NCBI GenBank assembly: GCA_022647575.1
Contig: JALCKY010000010.1
Coordinates: 1-49,779, forward strand
Origin: Lachnospiraceae bacterium
Lineage (GTDB): Bacteria > Bacillota > Clostridia > Lachnospirales > Lachnospiraceae
Direction: 5' to 3'
DNA: 49,779 nt
Numbering within the stretch: the first letter of the stretch is position 1; each line of letters begins with the position of its first letter. Under the pieces are notes generated by a model. The model was not told the origin of the DNA. It saw nothing but the letters and a program-made list of their open reading frames with translations, and did no database searches. This document shows, piece by piece, positions 1-7,499 of the stretch. The position numbers were made by a program, and so were the translations under genes.

Positions 1-90
1 TTCATTATACATGAAATATTACCTGTTGTCCAAATTCTTTGTCCAAAAAATAGGTCATAATCAACAATTTATTGACAAATTATTTAAATT

Positions 91-109
91 CTATTGTGCA
101 ATTTGCTGA
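91..109. repeat. Left copy of 19-bp direct repeat (target duplication)
   Basis: CTATTGTGCAATTTGCTGA occurs here and again, exactly, at 1860-1878, with the IS30-type element between. The bases left of each copy (TTAAATT versus TTAACG) are also alike, so the original duplication may have been a few bases longer and has since drifted. Confidence 0.8.
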
Positions 110-239
110 ATTGTAAGTCGGGATGCCATTTTGTAACGTGACATGCATTTTTCGAAAACGAAACATTTACTTTTGTAAACGAAATGCAGTTTTTCAGATT
201 CTTTGTAAGGCAGATGCAGTTTTTGTAATGGAGATGCAG
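110..239. repeat. Iterated TTTGTAA-N-ATGCA motif at IS left end
   Basis: Five copies of a roughly 18-bp motif, (T)TTGTAA followed 11-12 bases later by ATGC(A/C), begin near 110, 129, 171, 201 and 221. Regularly repeated words just inside a transposon end suggest transposase-binding sites; this is an inference from position and periodicity. Confidence 0.55.
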
Positions 240-402
240 CTTCCGGTATCATACAGGGTTTGCTTTGCGGCGAAGGAAGCGGTATGATGGAAAAGACGGA
301 TATGCCTTTAAGAGGTAAGTTCCCTGCCGGCTTTTTTTGAAGCCTGAGAATCTACCCCTCCGGTCTTCCTGTTGAGATACCGGCGGCATTGCTTTTATCT
401 GT

Positions 403-1698
403 CTATTTCTGAAGAAGGGCAGGCTTCAGCACGATGTCCCCGGGTGCGACCGGGGAACAGCCAAGAAGCCCTGCAGTTCCTTCCCCATGAAAAAAGCTGA
501 ACGCGTCGTAGGGACTGCGGTTGTTCAGCTTTTTTCTTTTGTATGAATTGATGTGGTTCATCATGAGCATGACATCCTCCTGCGTAAGGCTGTCGAAGCT
601 CTTCCCTTTCGGAATGATGCGCCGGATGAGCTCATGGTTCACCTCGATCGCGCCCTTCTGAAATGGGCTGCCGGCATCGCAGTAGAACACGCGGGTCCGC
701 AGGTGGCCTTTGCCGGACGGACCGAACTCGATCCTCTTCGGATTTGAGAATTCGCTTCCGTTATCCGTAAGGATCAGGGGGAAGAGTTCTGTAAAGGCAT
801 CCGCCCCGATCAGGCTGTAAAGACCGTCGAAGATATCGATCACGGATTGTGAGGTGTTGGCATCCCGCAGGAAGGCAAGCATGAAACTGGATTCCACAAA
901 GTGGACCGTAAGGAGGCTTTTCCCGCCGGGCGTCCCGATGACGCTGTCCATCTGGACGACAGCCGTCTCGGGGCTTGATCCCAGGAACCTCTGGAAATCA
1001 GCGTAGCTCCTTCCGATACGGCAGCCGCGGTCGACCTTGAATTCGGGCTTCTTATAGCGCTGTCGGAAACGTACCTTCCTGGGGAGGTCGATGTTCCGGA
1101 CATCCATGAGGCAGGCGTCGATATAATTGTAGACGGTCTTCTCGCAGCACATGAGCTCGTCCCTGTGATGGAGATAGATCTGATGGATGGACTGCCCCTG
1201 CTTCACAAGAGGGCTGATGACAGCATTCAGATGGCTGATCTCCTGTTCCGAGACGCATAGTCCGCTTCTCGCCGCGGAGAGCGATGCATGTGCTTCCAGA
1301 TGTGCCTTCTCGGCATCATAGAAGTTCTTTGCCAGCGGACATTTTGGGAACCGGGAGCAGCCGTTGCAGACATACGGCACATGGAACCGTGCGGTGCAGA
1401 CCTCTTCGATGTAGTCAGGGCAGACATCCCGGCATGTCTGACAGAAGCGGCAGAATGATCCGGCGCTCCTGCGGCAGTCCCTGCAGAGCCCGCGCCGCTT
1501 GCAGGCACTTCTCCTGCGGCATGGATTATAAATACAGCCGGGCCGGCTGGTGGCAATTACCTTCATATGCTTTCTCACTTCCCGTGAGATCGTAGTGTCG
1601 TTCTTGCCGAGCAGGCCTGCGATTTTTTTGAAGGAAAGACCTTCTTTCAGATATTTCTGAAGGAAAAGGCGTTCCTCATAAGTAAAGAAACTTGACAT
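403..1698 (-). CDS. IS30-family transposase
   Basis: A 431-aa transposase. The N terminus has an IS30-type helix-turn-helix (about residues 5-45, LSFKKIAGLLGKNDTTISREV). It is followed by a cysteine-rich insert (about 50-125) with many CxxC pairs that probably binds zinc. The C-terminal half holds the DDE integrase core: D in VVQMDSVIG, D in LILTDNGSEFSNP and E in KGAIEVNHELIRR, all intact. The family cuts and pastes or circularises its element through terminal repeats. The frame is uninterrupted, so the enzyme may be active. It is transcribed away from the surface-protein gene to its right. Confidence 0.92.
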   Translation of the reverse strand: MSSFFTYEERLFLQKYLKEGLSFKKIAGLLGKNDTTISREVRKHMKVIATSRPGCIYNPCRRRSACKRRGLCRDCRRSAGSFCRFCQTCRDVCPDYIEEVCTARFHVPYVCNGCSRFPKCPLAKNFYDAEKAHLEAHASLSAARSGLCVSEQEISHLNAVISPLVKQGQSIHQIYLHHRDELMCCEKTVYNYIDACLMDVRNIDLPRKVRFRQRYKKPEFKVDRGCRIGRSYADFQRFLGSSPETAVVQMDSVIGTPGGKSLLTVHFVESSFMLAFLRDANTSQSVIDIFDGLYSLIGADAFTELFPLILTDNGSEFSNPKRIEFGPSGKGHLRTRVFYCDAGSPFQKGAIEVNHELIRRIIPKGKSFDSLTQEDVMLMMNHINSYKRKKLNNRSPYDAFSFFHGEGTAGLLGCSPVAPGDIVLKPALLQK

Positions 1699-1859
1699 GG
1701 CGCCTCCTTATCCGCCGCCGGTACAGGATAAGAATACCGTCAGGACAGGATTCGCGCAAGCACTTGTACGGCAAGAGGCAGTCCTTTTCAGAACAATAAA
1801 CGGCACACATAACGGTACGGTTACAGATGCAAACACAGCTTTTAAATTTACAATTAACG

Positions 1860-1878
1860 CTATTGTGCAATTTGCTGA
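1860..1878. repeat. Right copy of 19-bp direct repeat (target duplication)
   Basis: This is an exact copy of 91-109. It contributes the -35 region of the promoter proposed for the riboswitch leader, so the duplication appears to have kept that promoter intact. Confidence 0.8.
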
Positions 1879-1891
1879 TTTATGATATGGT
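1863..1891 (+). promoter_or_regulatory. Probable extended -10 promoter for riboswitch leader
   Basis: TTGTGC (1863-1868) is followed after 17 bases by TATGGT (1886-1891), preceded by TGA, giving an extended -10 TGATATGGT. Transcription would start near 1898, about 15 bases before the riboswitch. The -35 lies inside the right copy of the IS direct repeat. Confidence 0.45.
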
Positions 1892-1913
1892 AAACCTAGT
1901 TTTTAAATGAATG

Positions 1914-1997
1914 ACAAATAAAAAAGCAAACCTGCCGAAAGGCAGCGACGCAAAGCTAAAGGGCCTACATGAGGGTGGCAGCCAGCTGCATTTGCAG
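1914..1997 (+). promoter_or_regulatory. Cyclic di-GMP-I (GEMM-I) riboswitch
   Basis: The sequence has the GEMM-I hallmarks in order: GCAAACC, a CTGCCGAAAGGCAG stem-loop with a GAAA tetraloop, GACGCAAAGCTAAAGGGCC, a variable P3 arm, then GGTGGCAGCCAGCTGC. Flanking CAAAT (1915-1919) and ATTTG (1990-1994) can form P1. The aptamer senses c-di-GMP. It is followed at once by a self-complementary CTGCATTTGCAG (1986-1997), which would compete with the P1 3' strand, and then by an intrinsic terminator. This layout suggests transcriptional control of the surface protein downstream; the sign of the switch is not clear by eye. Confidence 0.88.
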
Positions 1998-2017
1998 GAA
2001 TCTTACTGCTCATTGTG

Positions 2018-2054
2018 GGATCCGTACGCTCTGCGTGCAGGGTCCTTTTTTATT
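2018..2054 (+). terminator. Intrinsic terminator of the riboswitch expression platform
   Basis: GGATCC-GTACGC pairs with GCGTGC-(A)-GGGTCC around a TCT loop, followed by TTTTTTATTT. It lies between the aptamer and the start codon at 2123, where a ligand-controlled terminator is expected. Confidence 0.8.
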
Positions 2055-2122
2055 TGCCGGCAAAATAACCAGTCCAGATTTCCCAGCCGATGGGAACAAA
2101 AAATGCATGGAGGGTGCAGGGT

Positions 2123-5100
2123 ATGAAGAAATGGAAGAAATGGCTGAGCATCATGATGACGGCAGCAATGGTACTGGGCGGACAAAGCTTGGGGGCGATT
2201 GGGGTAAGTGCGGAAGGCGAAAACAATGTTGCTCAAATTGGTGACACTGTTTACACGACGCTTGCAGGGGCTTTTTCTGGAGTTGTCAATGGGCAAACAA
2301 TTACATTACTTGAAAATGCATCAGTAAGCAGCATGATAACGCTTGATAAAAACATAACTCTAAATTTAAATGGCCACAAAGCTAGCAAAGATGATGGAAA
2401 TAGCTTCATTCAAATAATCAATGGTGCCACACTAACTGTTAATGGCACAACAACTAATTCAGAATTATATGGGCGTATCAATCTTGGAATAGCATCCAAT
2501 AATAACGGCAGTGCAGTTCTTACCGGAGGATACTATCATTGTACTAATAATCAAACTGTTTTGCACATTAATGGTACTTGCCTAGACTCTAATGTAACGA
2601 TTACTGATGCGACTATTACAAGTCCTACAGACAACGGAATCCAGTTAAATGGTAAAGGTAGCTTTAAGATTGTCAACAGCACAATAACAGGTGCCACGGC
2701 CGTCTATGTAAAAGCCGGTGATTTAACCATTGAAAATTCTGCTTTAAAAGGCACTATGCGTCCAGCCAACTATAGCTACTGGGGAAACGGTGCAAATGCG
2801 ACAGGAGATGCCTTGGTTGTAGATGCCTGTAATTACCCCGGAGGTGATCCTTCTTTACATATAAAGGGCGGTTCTTATATCGGAACGAAAGCTGCCATTG
2901 GCTATTATCAATATGATGGTGGGAACGCTTCATTAGATATTAGCAGCGGAAATTTCTCGTCAGATCCTTCAATATATGTTTCAGATGCATGCAAAGCATA
3001 TAAGAACTCTGATAATACTTACAGCGTTATTTCTTCTTCTGGAGAAATGACTGAATCATACGGCATTTACGAAATCAACAATCTTTCTAATTTAACATGG
3101 TTCGCCAATCGCGTAAATGCAGGTGAATCATTCAGCGGAAAAACGTTCAAATTAATGTCAGATATTAATTTCAATCATGCTGAATGGGCACCAATTGGTA
3201 TCGGACATTTTACAGATAGTGCTCACAATACGAAAACTGATCCTGACAGAGCTTTTGAAGGAATTTTTGATGGACAGAATCACACTATTTCAAATTTCAG
3301 CGTTTCACAGACACCTGCGGAAATAGCAGCAAACACCGGACTTGATACTGCTAAAAACGCTTCCGGCAATGATTACAAATACAATACAGATATTGATAAT
3401 CTCTCAAAAGGTCTTTTCGGCTATGTAAATAATGGAACCATTAAAAATTTAAAAGTCTCCGGCGCTGCTGTTACAGGCTGGAATGCAGAAGCTGCAGTAA
3501 TCGGCACTATGGGGGTCGGCACAGTTGATAACGTAGATGTTGATGCTTCTACCGTTACTGGTGCCTACGAAAATGCCGGTACCGTCATTGGAAGACAGCA
3601 TGGAAATATTACGATTAAAAACTGTGATGTATCAGGATGTACGATTCATCTGCCGAAAAATGAAACTGCACCGACAGCTGAAAATCAAAACGGAGCCGGC
3701 GGGCTAATCGGACGTACACAGGGCGGAACCCAAATCATTACCAATAATACAGTTACTGGCACGAATATTACCGCCTATCGAAAAGCAGCAGGTCTGATTG
3801 GTTATATTCTGCAGCCAAGTTCCATAAAATTAGACGGGAATGCCGTAACATCAACCACTGTTACCGTGTATGCTAGTAATAGCAATCTACAAAAAACTCA
3901 AAAGTATTATGGTGTACTCTTTGCAGAAATTCAAGGTGTAGGAACCCGTGCTTATGAGAATTTTACTACTCTAGGGAGTAATAATGCCACATATCAATTG
4001 ACGAATACCTCTTCAGAAATCGGCGGCTTAGCCTTAACACCGCTTGGATCAAATAACAGTTCCTTTGCAGAATCTACAAATTCCAACGCGCCTTATATAT
4101 TGACTATTTCAAAATGTGGCCAATGGAATATCACTTCTAGTTCCAATTCAAGTGCCGTGACTGTCGAAGCAACAGCCAGCGCTCCTGTAGACACTTCGGG
4201 TTTATCTGATACAGAAAAAAAAGTAGTGGAAAATACTGTAGGCACAAATACACCAGCAGAAGTCAACGGACTTGATATAGCTGTAGATACAGCAAAAATA
4301 ATAAATTCAATTGATCCTTCTTTACTTACTTCTGGTGGCACCCCTTCTGCAGATGTAACTGCTATTGACGTCCATATGACTGTCGATGTTAATGTTGAAA
4401 ATATAACGACAGATAGTGGTAAAGTTTCATCACTGACATTTGATGTTGCTCCGCAGGCAAAAATTACCGTAACAAAAAATAATGCAACTTCAACAAATGT
4501 GATTTCCGACCCTGCAATTATTGATAAAGCATTAAAACAAGATCCTATTACTGTAACGTTACCGATCAAAGTTCAACTCGATTCTATAGTCCATGCAAAA
4601 AGCAACGGAACATATGATAAATATACGCATACTGATGAAAACCAGTCTACTTTGACAACCTTCCGTTACAATATCTCTAATAATACCCAAGATTCTATAT
4701 CTTTGAATGTAAATGACTTCAGCGCGATGACAGTATACACAACACCGCCTTTGACTGTCACATTTAATACAAATGGCGGTTCAACCGTTTCTAATCAGTA
4801 TGTTCTGTCCGGTGAGAAATTAACCAAGCCCGCCGATCCGACAAAATCCGGTTATACTTTCAGCGGTTGGTACAAGGAATCCGCACTAACAAATCTTTGG
4901 AACTTTGACAATGACACCGTAACAGGAAATACGACTTTATACGCAAAGTGGACAGCTGTCCCTGTAGTCCCCACCACCTACAAGGTCTCCTTCGATGCCA
5001 ACGGCGGCACGGGCACGATGGATGCGGTTTCCGTCACGTCCGGTTCGGATGCATCCCTTCCGGAAATGGGCTTCACGTATACCGGCCATAACTTCCTGAC

Positions 5101-6160
5101 ATGGAACACGGCAAAAAACGGAAGCGGTACTTCCTATCGCAACGGTGGAAAGGTTGCCGCGGTCAAGGCAGATGTGACGCTTTACGCACAGTGGGTCAAG
5201 ACTCCGACCGCAGACGGCAAGCTGCTCAGCTTTCCGGGCGATACGCGCTATGAAACCATGGAGATGCTCGTTGACCCGAATGATTATGACGCAGGCGGAT
5301 CGGTCGTCATCGCAAACGGCGAAGGATATGCGGACGCTCTTGCCGCAGCCGGATTTGCAGGGCTGAAGAAGGCTCCGATCATCCTGACGGCAAAGGGTTC
5401 TCTCAGCGCTGAGGCAAGGGCTCTGATCCAGGCTTTGATTCCGACATCGGTCTATATCGCGGGCGGTGAAAAAGCAGTCACTCCGGAAGTTGTCGATGCG
5501 GTCAGGGCAATTGTCCCGGATGCAAGCTTCAAGCGTTTTGACGGCGTGGACCGTTTTGACACAGCCATGAAGATCTATGCGGAAGGCGGAACTGCCTGGA
5601 GCAAACAGGCCATCATCGTGGACGGCGAGAATTATGCGGACGCGCTTTCCATCGCTCCGTATGCCTATGCATCGGGATCTCCGATTTTCCTTTCAAGTGA
5701 AAAGGCCGCACTGAATGAAGCAGCCCTGAAAGCCATTAACGGCGGCTCCTTCACGAATGCCATCATCGCCGGAGGAGAAAAAGCCGTTCCGGAAAGCGTC
5801 GATGGCTCGCAGCTTAAGATCCCGTCCAAGCGATTCAGCGGAAAAGACCGCTATGATACCTGCAGTAAATTTGACGCATGGGCAGTCGGCGCATCGAACG
5901 ACGCGATCCAGCCGCTGCTCAGGCTGACCTACGCCCGGCCGGCGGTTTCAACAGGCAAAGGCTTTGCCGATGCCCTGGCAGGTTCCGCATACTGCGGTTC
6001 CAACAATTCGGTCCTGCTTCTGGCCGATGACGGAAACCTGGAATGCATTGAAAAGAACCTGAAAGACAATGCTTCGTCGGTCGTCAAGGTTTCCATCTTC
6101 GGCGGCGTCAATGCCGTTCCGGACACCGTCCGTGCAGCGGTAAAATCAGCTGTTGGATAA
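2123..6160 (+). CDS. Secreted surface protein: beta-helix/GLUG, InlB-type repeats, CWB2 anchor
   Basis: A 1345-aa exported protein. The start is the ATG after GGAGGG (2109-2114); the protein begins MKKWKKWLS with a signal peptide ending near VSAEG. Domains in order: an Asn/Thr-rich right-handed beta-helix-like region (about nt 2210-3040), a GLUG-like glycine-rich region (about 3390-3900), a beta-rich linker, two Listeria-Bacteroides (InlB B-type) repeats (about 4750-4960 and 4978-5200, each with FxxNGG and LYAxW), then three cell-wall-binding type 2 repeats (5221-6157; RYDT/RFDT, YADAL and IxGGxxAV motifs). CWB2 repeats hold proteins non-covalently to the wall, so this is probably an adhesin or glycan-binding surface protein. 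The part before about 4970 is AT-rich and the anchor is GC-rich, which suggests a mosaic origin. The exact ligand is unknown. Confidence 0.9.
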   Translation: MKKWKKWLSIMMTAAMVLGGQSLGAIGVSAEGENNVAQIGDTVYTTLAGAFSGVVNGQTITLLENASVSSMITLDKNITLNLNGHKASKDDGNSFIQIINGATLTVNGTTTNSELYGRINLGIASNNNGSAVLTGGYYHCTNNQTVLHINGTCLDSNVTITDATITSPTDNGIQLNGKGSFKIVNSTITGATAVYVKAGDLTIENSALKGTMRPANYSYWGNGANATGDALVVDACNYPGGDPSLHIKGGSYIGTKAAIGYYQYDGGNASLDISSGNFSSDPSIYVSDACKAYKNSDNTYSVISSSGEMTESYGIYEINNLSNLTWFANRVNAGESFSGKTFKLMSDINFNHAEWAPIGIGHFTDSAHNTKTDPDRAFEGIFDGQNHTISNFSVSQTPAEIAANTGLDTAKNASGNDYKYNTDIDNLSKGLFGYVNNGTIKNLKVSGAAVTGWNAEAAVIGTMGVGTVDNVDVDASTVTGAYENAGTVIGRQHGNITIKNCDVSGCTIHLPKNETAPTAENQNGAGGLIGRTQGGTQIITNNTVTGTNITAYRKAAGLIGYILQPSSIKLDGNAVTSTTVTVYASNSNLQKTQKYYGVLFAEIQGVGTRAYENFTTLGSNNATYQLTNTSSEIGGLALTPLGSNNSSFAESTNSNAPYILTISKCGQWNITSSSNSSAVTVEATASAPVDTSGLSDTEKKVVENTVGTNTPAEVNGLDIAVDTAKIINSIDPSLLTSGGTPSADVTAIDVHMTVDVNVENITTDSGKVSSLTFDVAPQAKITVTKNNATSTNVISDPAIIDKALKQDPITVTLPIKVQLDSIVHAKSNGTYDKYTHTDENQSTLTTFRYNISNNTQDSISLNVNDFSAMTVYTTPPLTVTFNTNGGSTVSNQYVLSGEKLTKPADPTKSGYTFSGWYKESALTNLWNFDNDTVTGNTTLYAKWTAVPVVPTTYKVSFDANGGTGTMDAVSVTSGSDASLPEMGFTYTGHNFLTWNTAKNGSGTSYRNGGKVAAVKADVTLYAQWVKTPTADGKLLSFPGDTRYETMEMLVDPNDYDAGGSVVIANGEGYADALAAAGFAGLKKAPIILTAKGSLSAEARALIQALIPTSVYIAGGEKAVTPEVVDAVRAIVPDASFKRFDGVDRFDTAMKIYAEGGTAWSKQAIIVDGENYADALSIAPYAYASGSPIFLSSEKAALNEAALKAINGGSFTNAIIAGGEKAVPESVDGSQLKIPSKRFSGKDRYDTCSKFDAWAVGASNDAIQPLLRLTYARPAVSTGKGFADALAGSAYCGSNNSVLLLADDGNLECIEKNLKDNASSVVKVSIFGGVNAVPDTVRAAVKSAVG

Positions 6161-6190
6161 GCTCCTATCCTGATATCTCTCCTGTATCTC

Positions 6191-6224
6191 GGAAGGCCGG
6201 GCATCTGCCCGGTCTTCCTCTTTT
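6191..6224 (+). terminator. Intrinsic terminator after the surface-protein gene
   Basis: GGAAGGCCGGGC-ATCT-GCCCGGTCTTCC forms a long GC stem (one mismatch) followed by TCTTTT, 30 bases after the stop codon. Confidence 0.85.
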
Positions 6225-6237
6225 CTCTGCAAAGAAG

Positions 6238-6243
6238 TATAAT
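6238..6243 (+). promoter_or_regulatory. Candidate -10 box for the flavodoxin gene
   Basis: A perfect TATAAT lies 40 bases before the flavodoxin start. The -35 position (about 6215, TTCCTC) is weak and falls inside the upstream terminator. Confidence 0.4.
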
Positions 6244-6283
6244 CATTTCATAATTTCTGCCGACTCATGCAAAGGAGATTTTT

Positions 6284-6766
6284 ATGAAAACTTTAGTCGT
6301 CTATTATTCACTCGAGGGAAATACGGCATTTGCCGCAAAGAAGATCGCGGAGAATCTTAGCGCCGACCTGCTGGAACTGGTGCCTGTAAAGGCATATCCG
6401 AAAAACGGACCGGCTAAATTCCTGGTGGGCGGGATGAAGGCTTCGACGCACGAGGCACCTCCGCTCATCCCTCATCAGGCAAACGTCAGGAGCTATGACT
6501 GCATTGTGCTCGGTACGCCGGTCTGGGCTTCGAACATGGCTCCGCCTCTTCGCACCTTTATCCGCGGAAATGATTTTTCAGGGAAGCGTCTTGCCCTCTT
6601 TGCTTGCAGCGCAGGAGGCAATGCGGAAAAATGCCTTGCGTCCATGAAGAATGAACTCCGTACGGATTCCGTCGCGGCTGAAATGGGGCTCATCGATCCG
6701 CTGCGGAAACAGTCGCCGGAAAATTCCGATAAAATTGCCCAGTTCTGCAGGGATCTTACGGACTGA
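6284..6766 (+). CDS. Flavodoxin-family protein
   Basis: A 160-aa protein starting MKTLVVYYSLEGNTAFAAKKIAENL, where the SLEGNT loop matches the FMN-phosphate-binding loop of flavodoxins. The later LGTPVWASNMAPPLRTFI and FACSAGGNAEK segments match the isoalloxazine-binding loops of the flavodoxin_4-like group. It should carry electrons in the cytoplasm or act as a small FMN reductase; the partner is not evident. The ribosome site AAAGGAGA lies 7 bases before the ATG. Its 3' end overlaps the convergent gene by 11 bp. Confidence 0.85.
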   Translation: MKTLVVYYSLEGNTAFAAKKIAENLSADLLELVPVKAYPKNGPAKFLVGGMKASTHEAPPLIPHQANVRSYDCIVLGTPVWASNMAPPLRTFIRGNDFSGKRLALFACSAGGNAEKCLASMKNELRTDSVAAEMGLIDPLRKQSPENSDKIAQFCRDLTD

Positions 6767-7499
6767 AGATCAGCCAGAGAATTCCATACACGATCGGCTG
6801 ATGGGCCATATACACGATCAGAGAATATCTTCCCAGGAAATTGAGCGGTGCGAAAGACAGATGCAGCCATTTATCTTCCTTTTCTCCCGCATGCTTCTGA
6901 TATGCCCTGCACAGGAAATATCCGGTGATGAACAGCAGCATCCACGGAAGCACGGAGAAATAATCAACGGAATAAAACCCCTGTTCCTGGAAGCCGAGGA
7001 AGGTCATCACGATGCCGTGGAAAAGCTGCTCCGGCCAGATGAAAAAGATATGGCCGAACAGGGCGCAGACCTGTGAATTCAGATGATAGAAAAGCAGGAA
7101 CAGGAAAAAGCTGATTCCTGCTCCGGCAGACGGATTCATTTTCCGGAAAAGACGGTCCAGCAGAATCATGGCCAGCATCGAAGCTCCGATGAGCGTCAGG
7201 ATTCCGAAAATAATCGTATCCTCCGGCATGAAAACAACCGTGAAAAAAGTGATCAGGGCACCGCAGGCAGAAACCGTGAGTCCCCGTTTCAGCGGATGCT
7301 TCCCGAGCGGCCAGCAGATTCCCGAAAGCAGGATGAAGGTACAGCAGATGCTCTTCTGCCACGCTTCGGCGCCGGCTGAATCAAACCACGGCCACGGAAT
7401 TCCGAATGTCCGCACCAGATCCCACGACGCATGATAGAGGATCATGCTGACAAGGGAGAGGCCTCGGACCAGATCAAGCGTTTCGTATCTTCTTTTCAT
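6756..7499 (-). CDS. DUF1624/HGSNAT-like membrane protein
   Basis: A 247-aa multi-spanning membrane protein. The N terminus RYETLDLVRGLSLVSMILYHASWD matches the first helix of heparan-alpha-glucosaminide N-acetyltransferase-like (DUF1624) proteins, with the RGL and the conserved membrane histidine. About six to seven hydrophobic helices follow, ending YSLIVYMAHQPIVYGILW. Family members are thought to move acetyl groups across the membrane to a sugar acceptor; the substrate here is unknown. The start at 7499 overlaps the stop of the upstream sensor kinase as ATGA, so translation is probably coupled. An upstream in-frame extension (to 7592) lies inside the kinase and is unlikely. Confidence 0.75.
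   Translation of the reverse strand: MKRRYETLDLVRGLSLVSMILYHASWDLVRTFGIPWPWFDSAGAEAWQKSICCTFILLSGICWPLGKHPLKRGLTVSACGALITFFTVVFMPEDTIIFGILTLIGASMLAMILLDRLFRKMNPSAGAGISFFLFLLFYHLNSQVCALFGHIFFIWPEQLFHGIVMTFLGFQEQGFYSVDYFSVLPWMLLFITGYFLCRAYQKHAGEKEDKWLHLSFAPLNFLGRYSLIVYMAHQPIVYGILWLIFSP

Larger units (their letters stand above)
110..1859 (-). mobile_element. IS30-family insertion sequence
   Basis: The element is bounded by a 19-bp direct repeat (91-109 and 1860-1878) and carries one transposase gene. The left terminus begins ATTGTAA, and the same heptamer in inverse orientation (TTACAAT, about 1848-1854) lies just inside the right copy, so terminal inverted repeats appear short and imperfect. 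About 290 bp lie between the transposase stop and the left end and hold an iterated motif. The 19-bp duplication is long for classical IS30, which makes 2-3 bp duplications, but some IS30 relatives (IS1630 type) are known to make long ones. The exact ends are inferred from the repeats. Confidence 0.7.

Noticed and set aside
1-90. Possible gene or regulatory RNA at the left edge
   Set aside because: Only AT-rich sequence with a TTGACA (72-77) and a repeated TTGTCCAAA word; no frame or structure could be supported.
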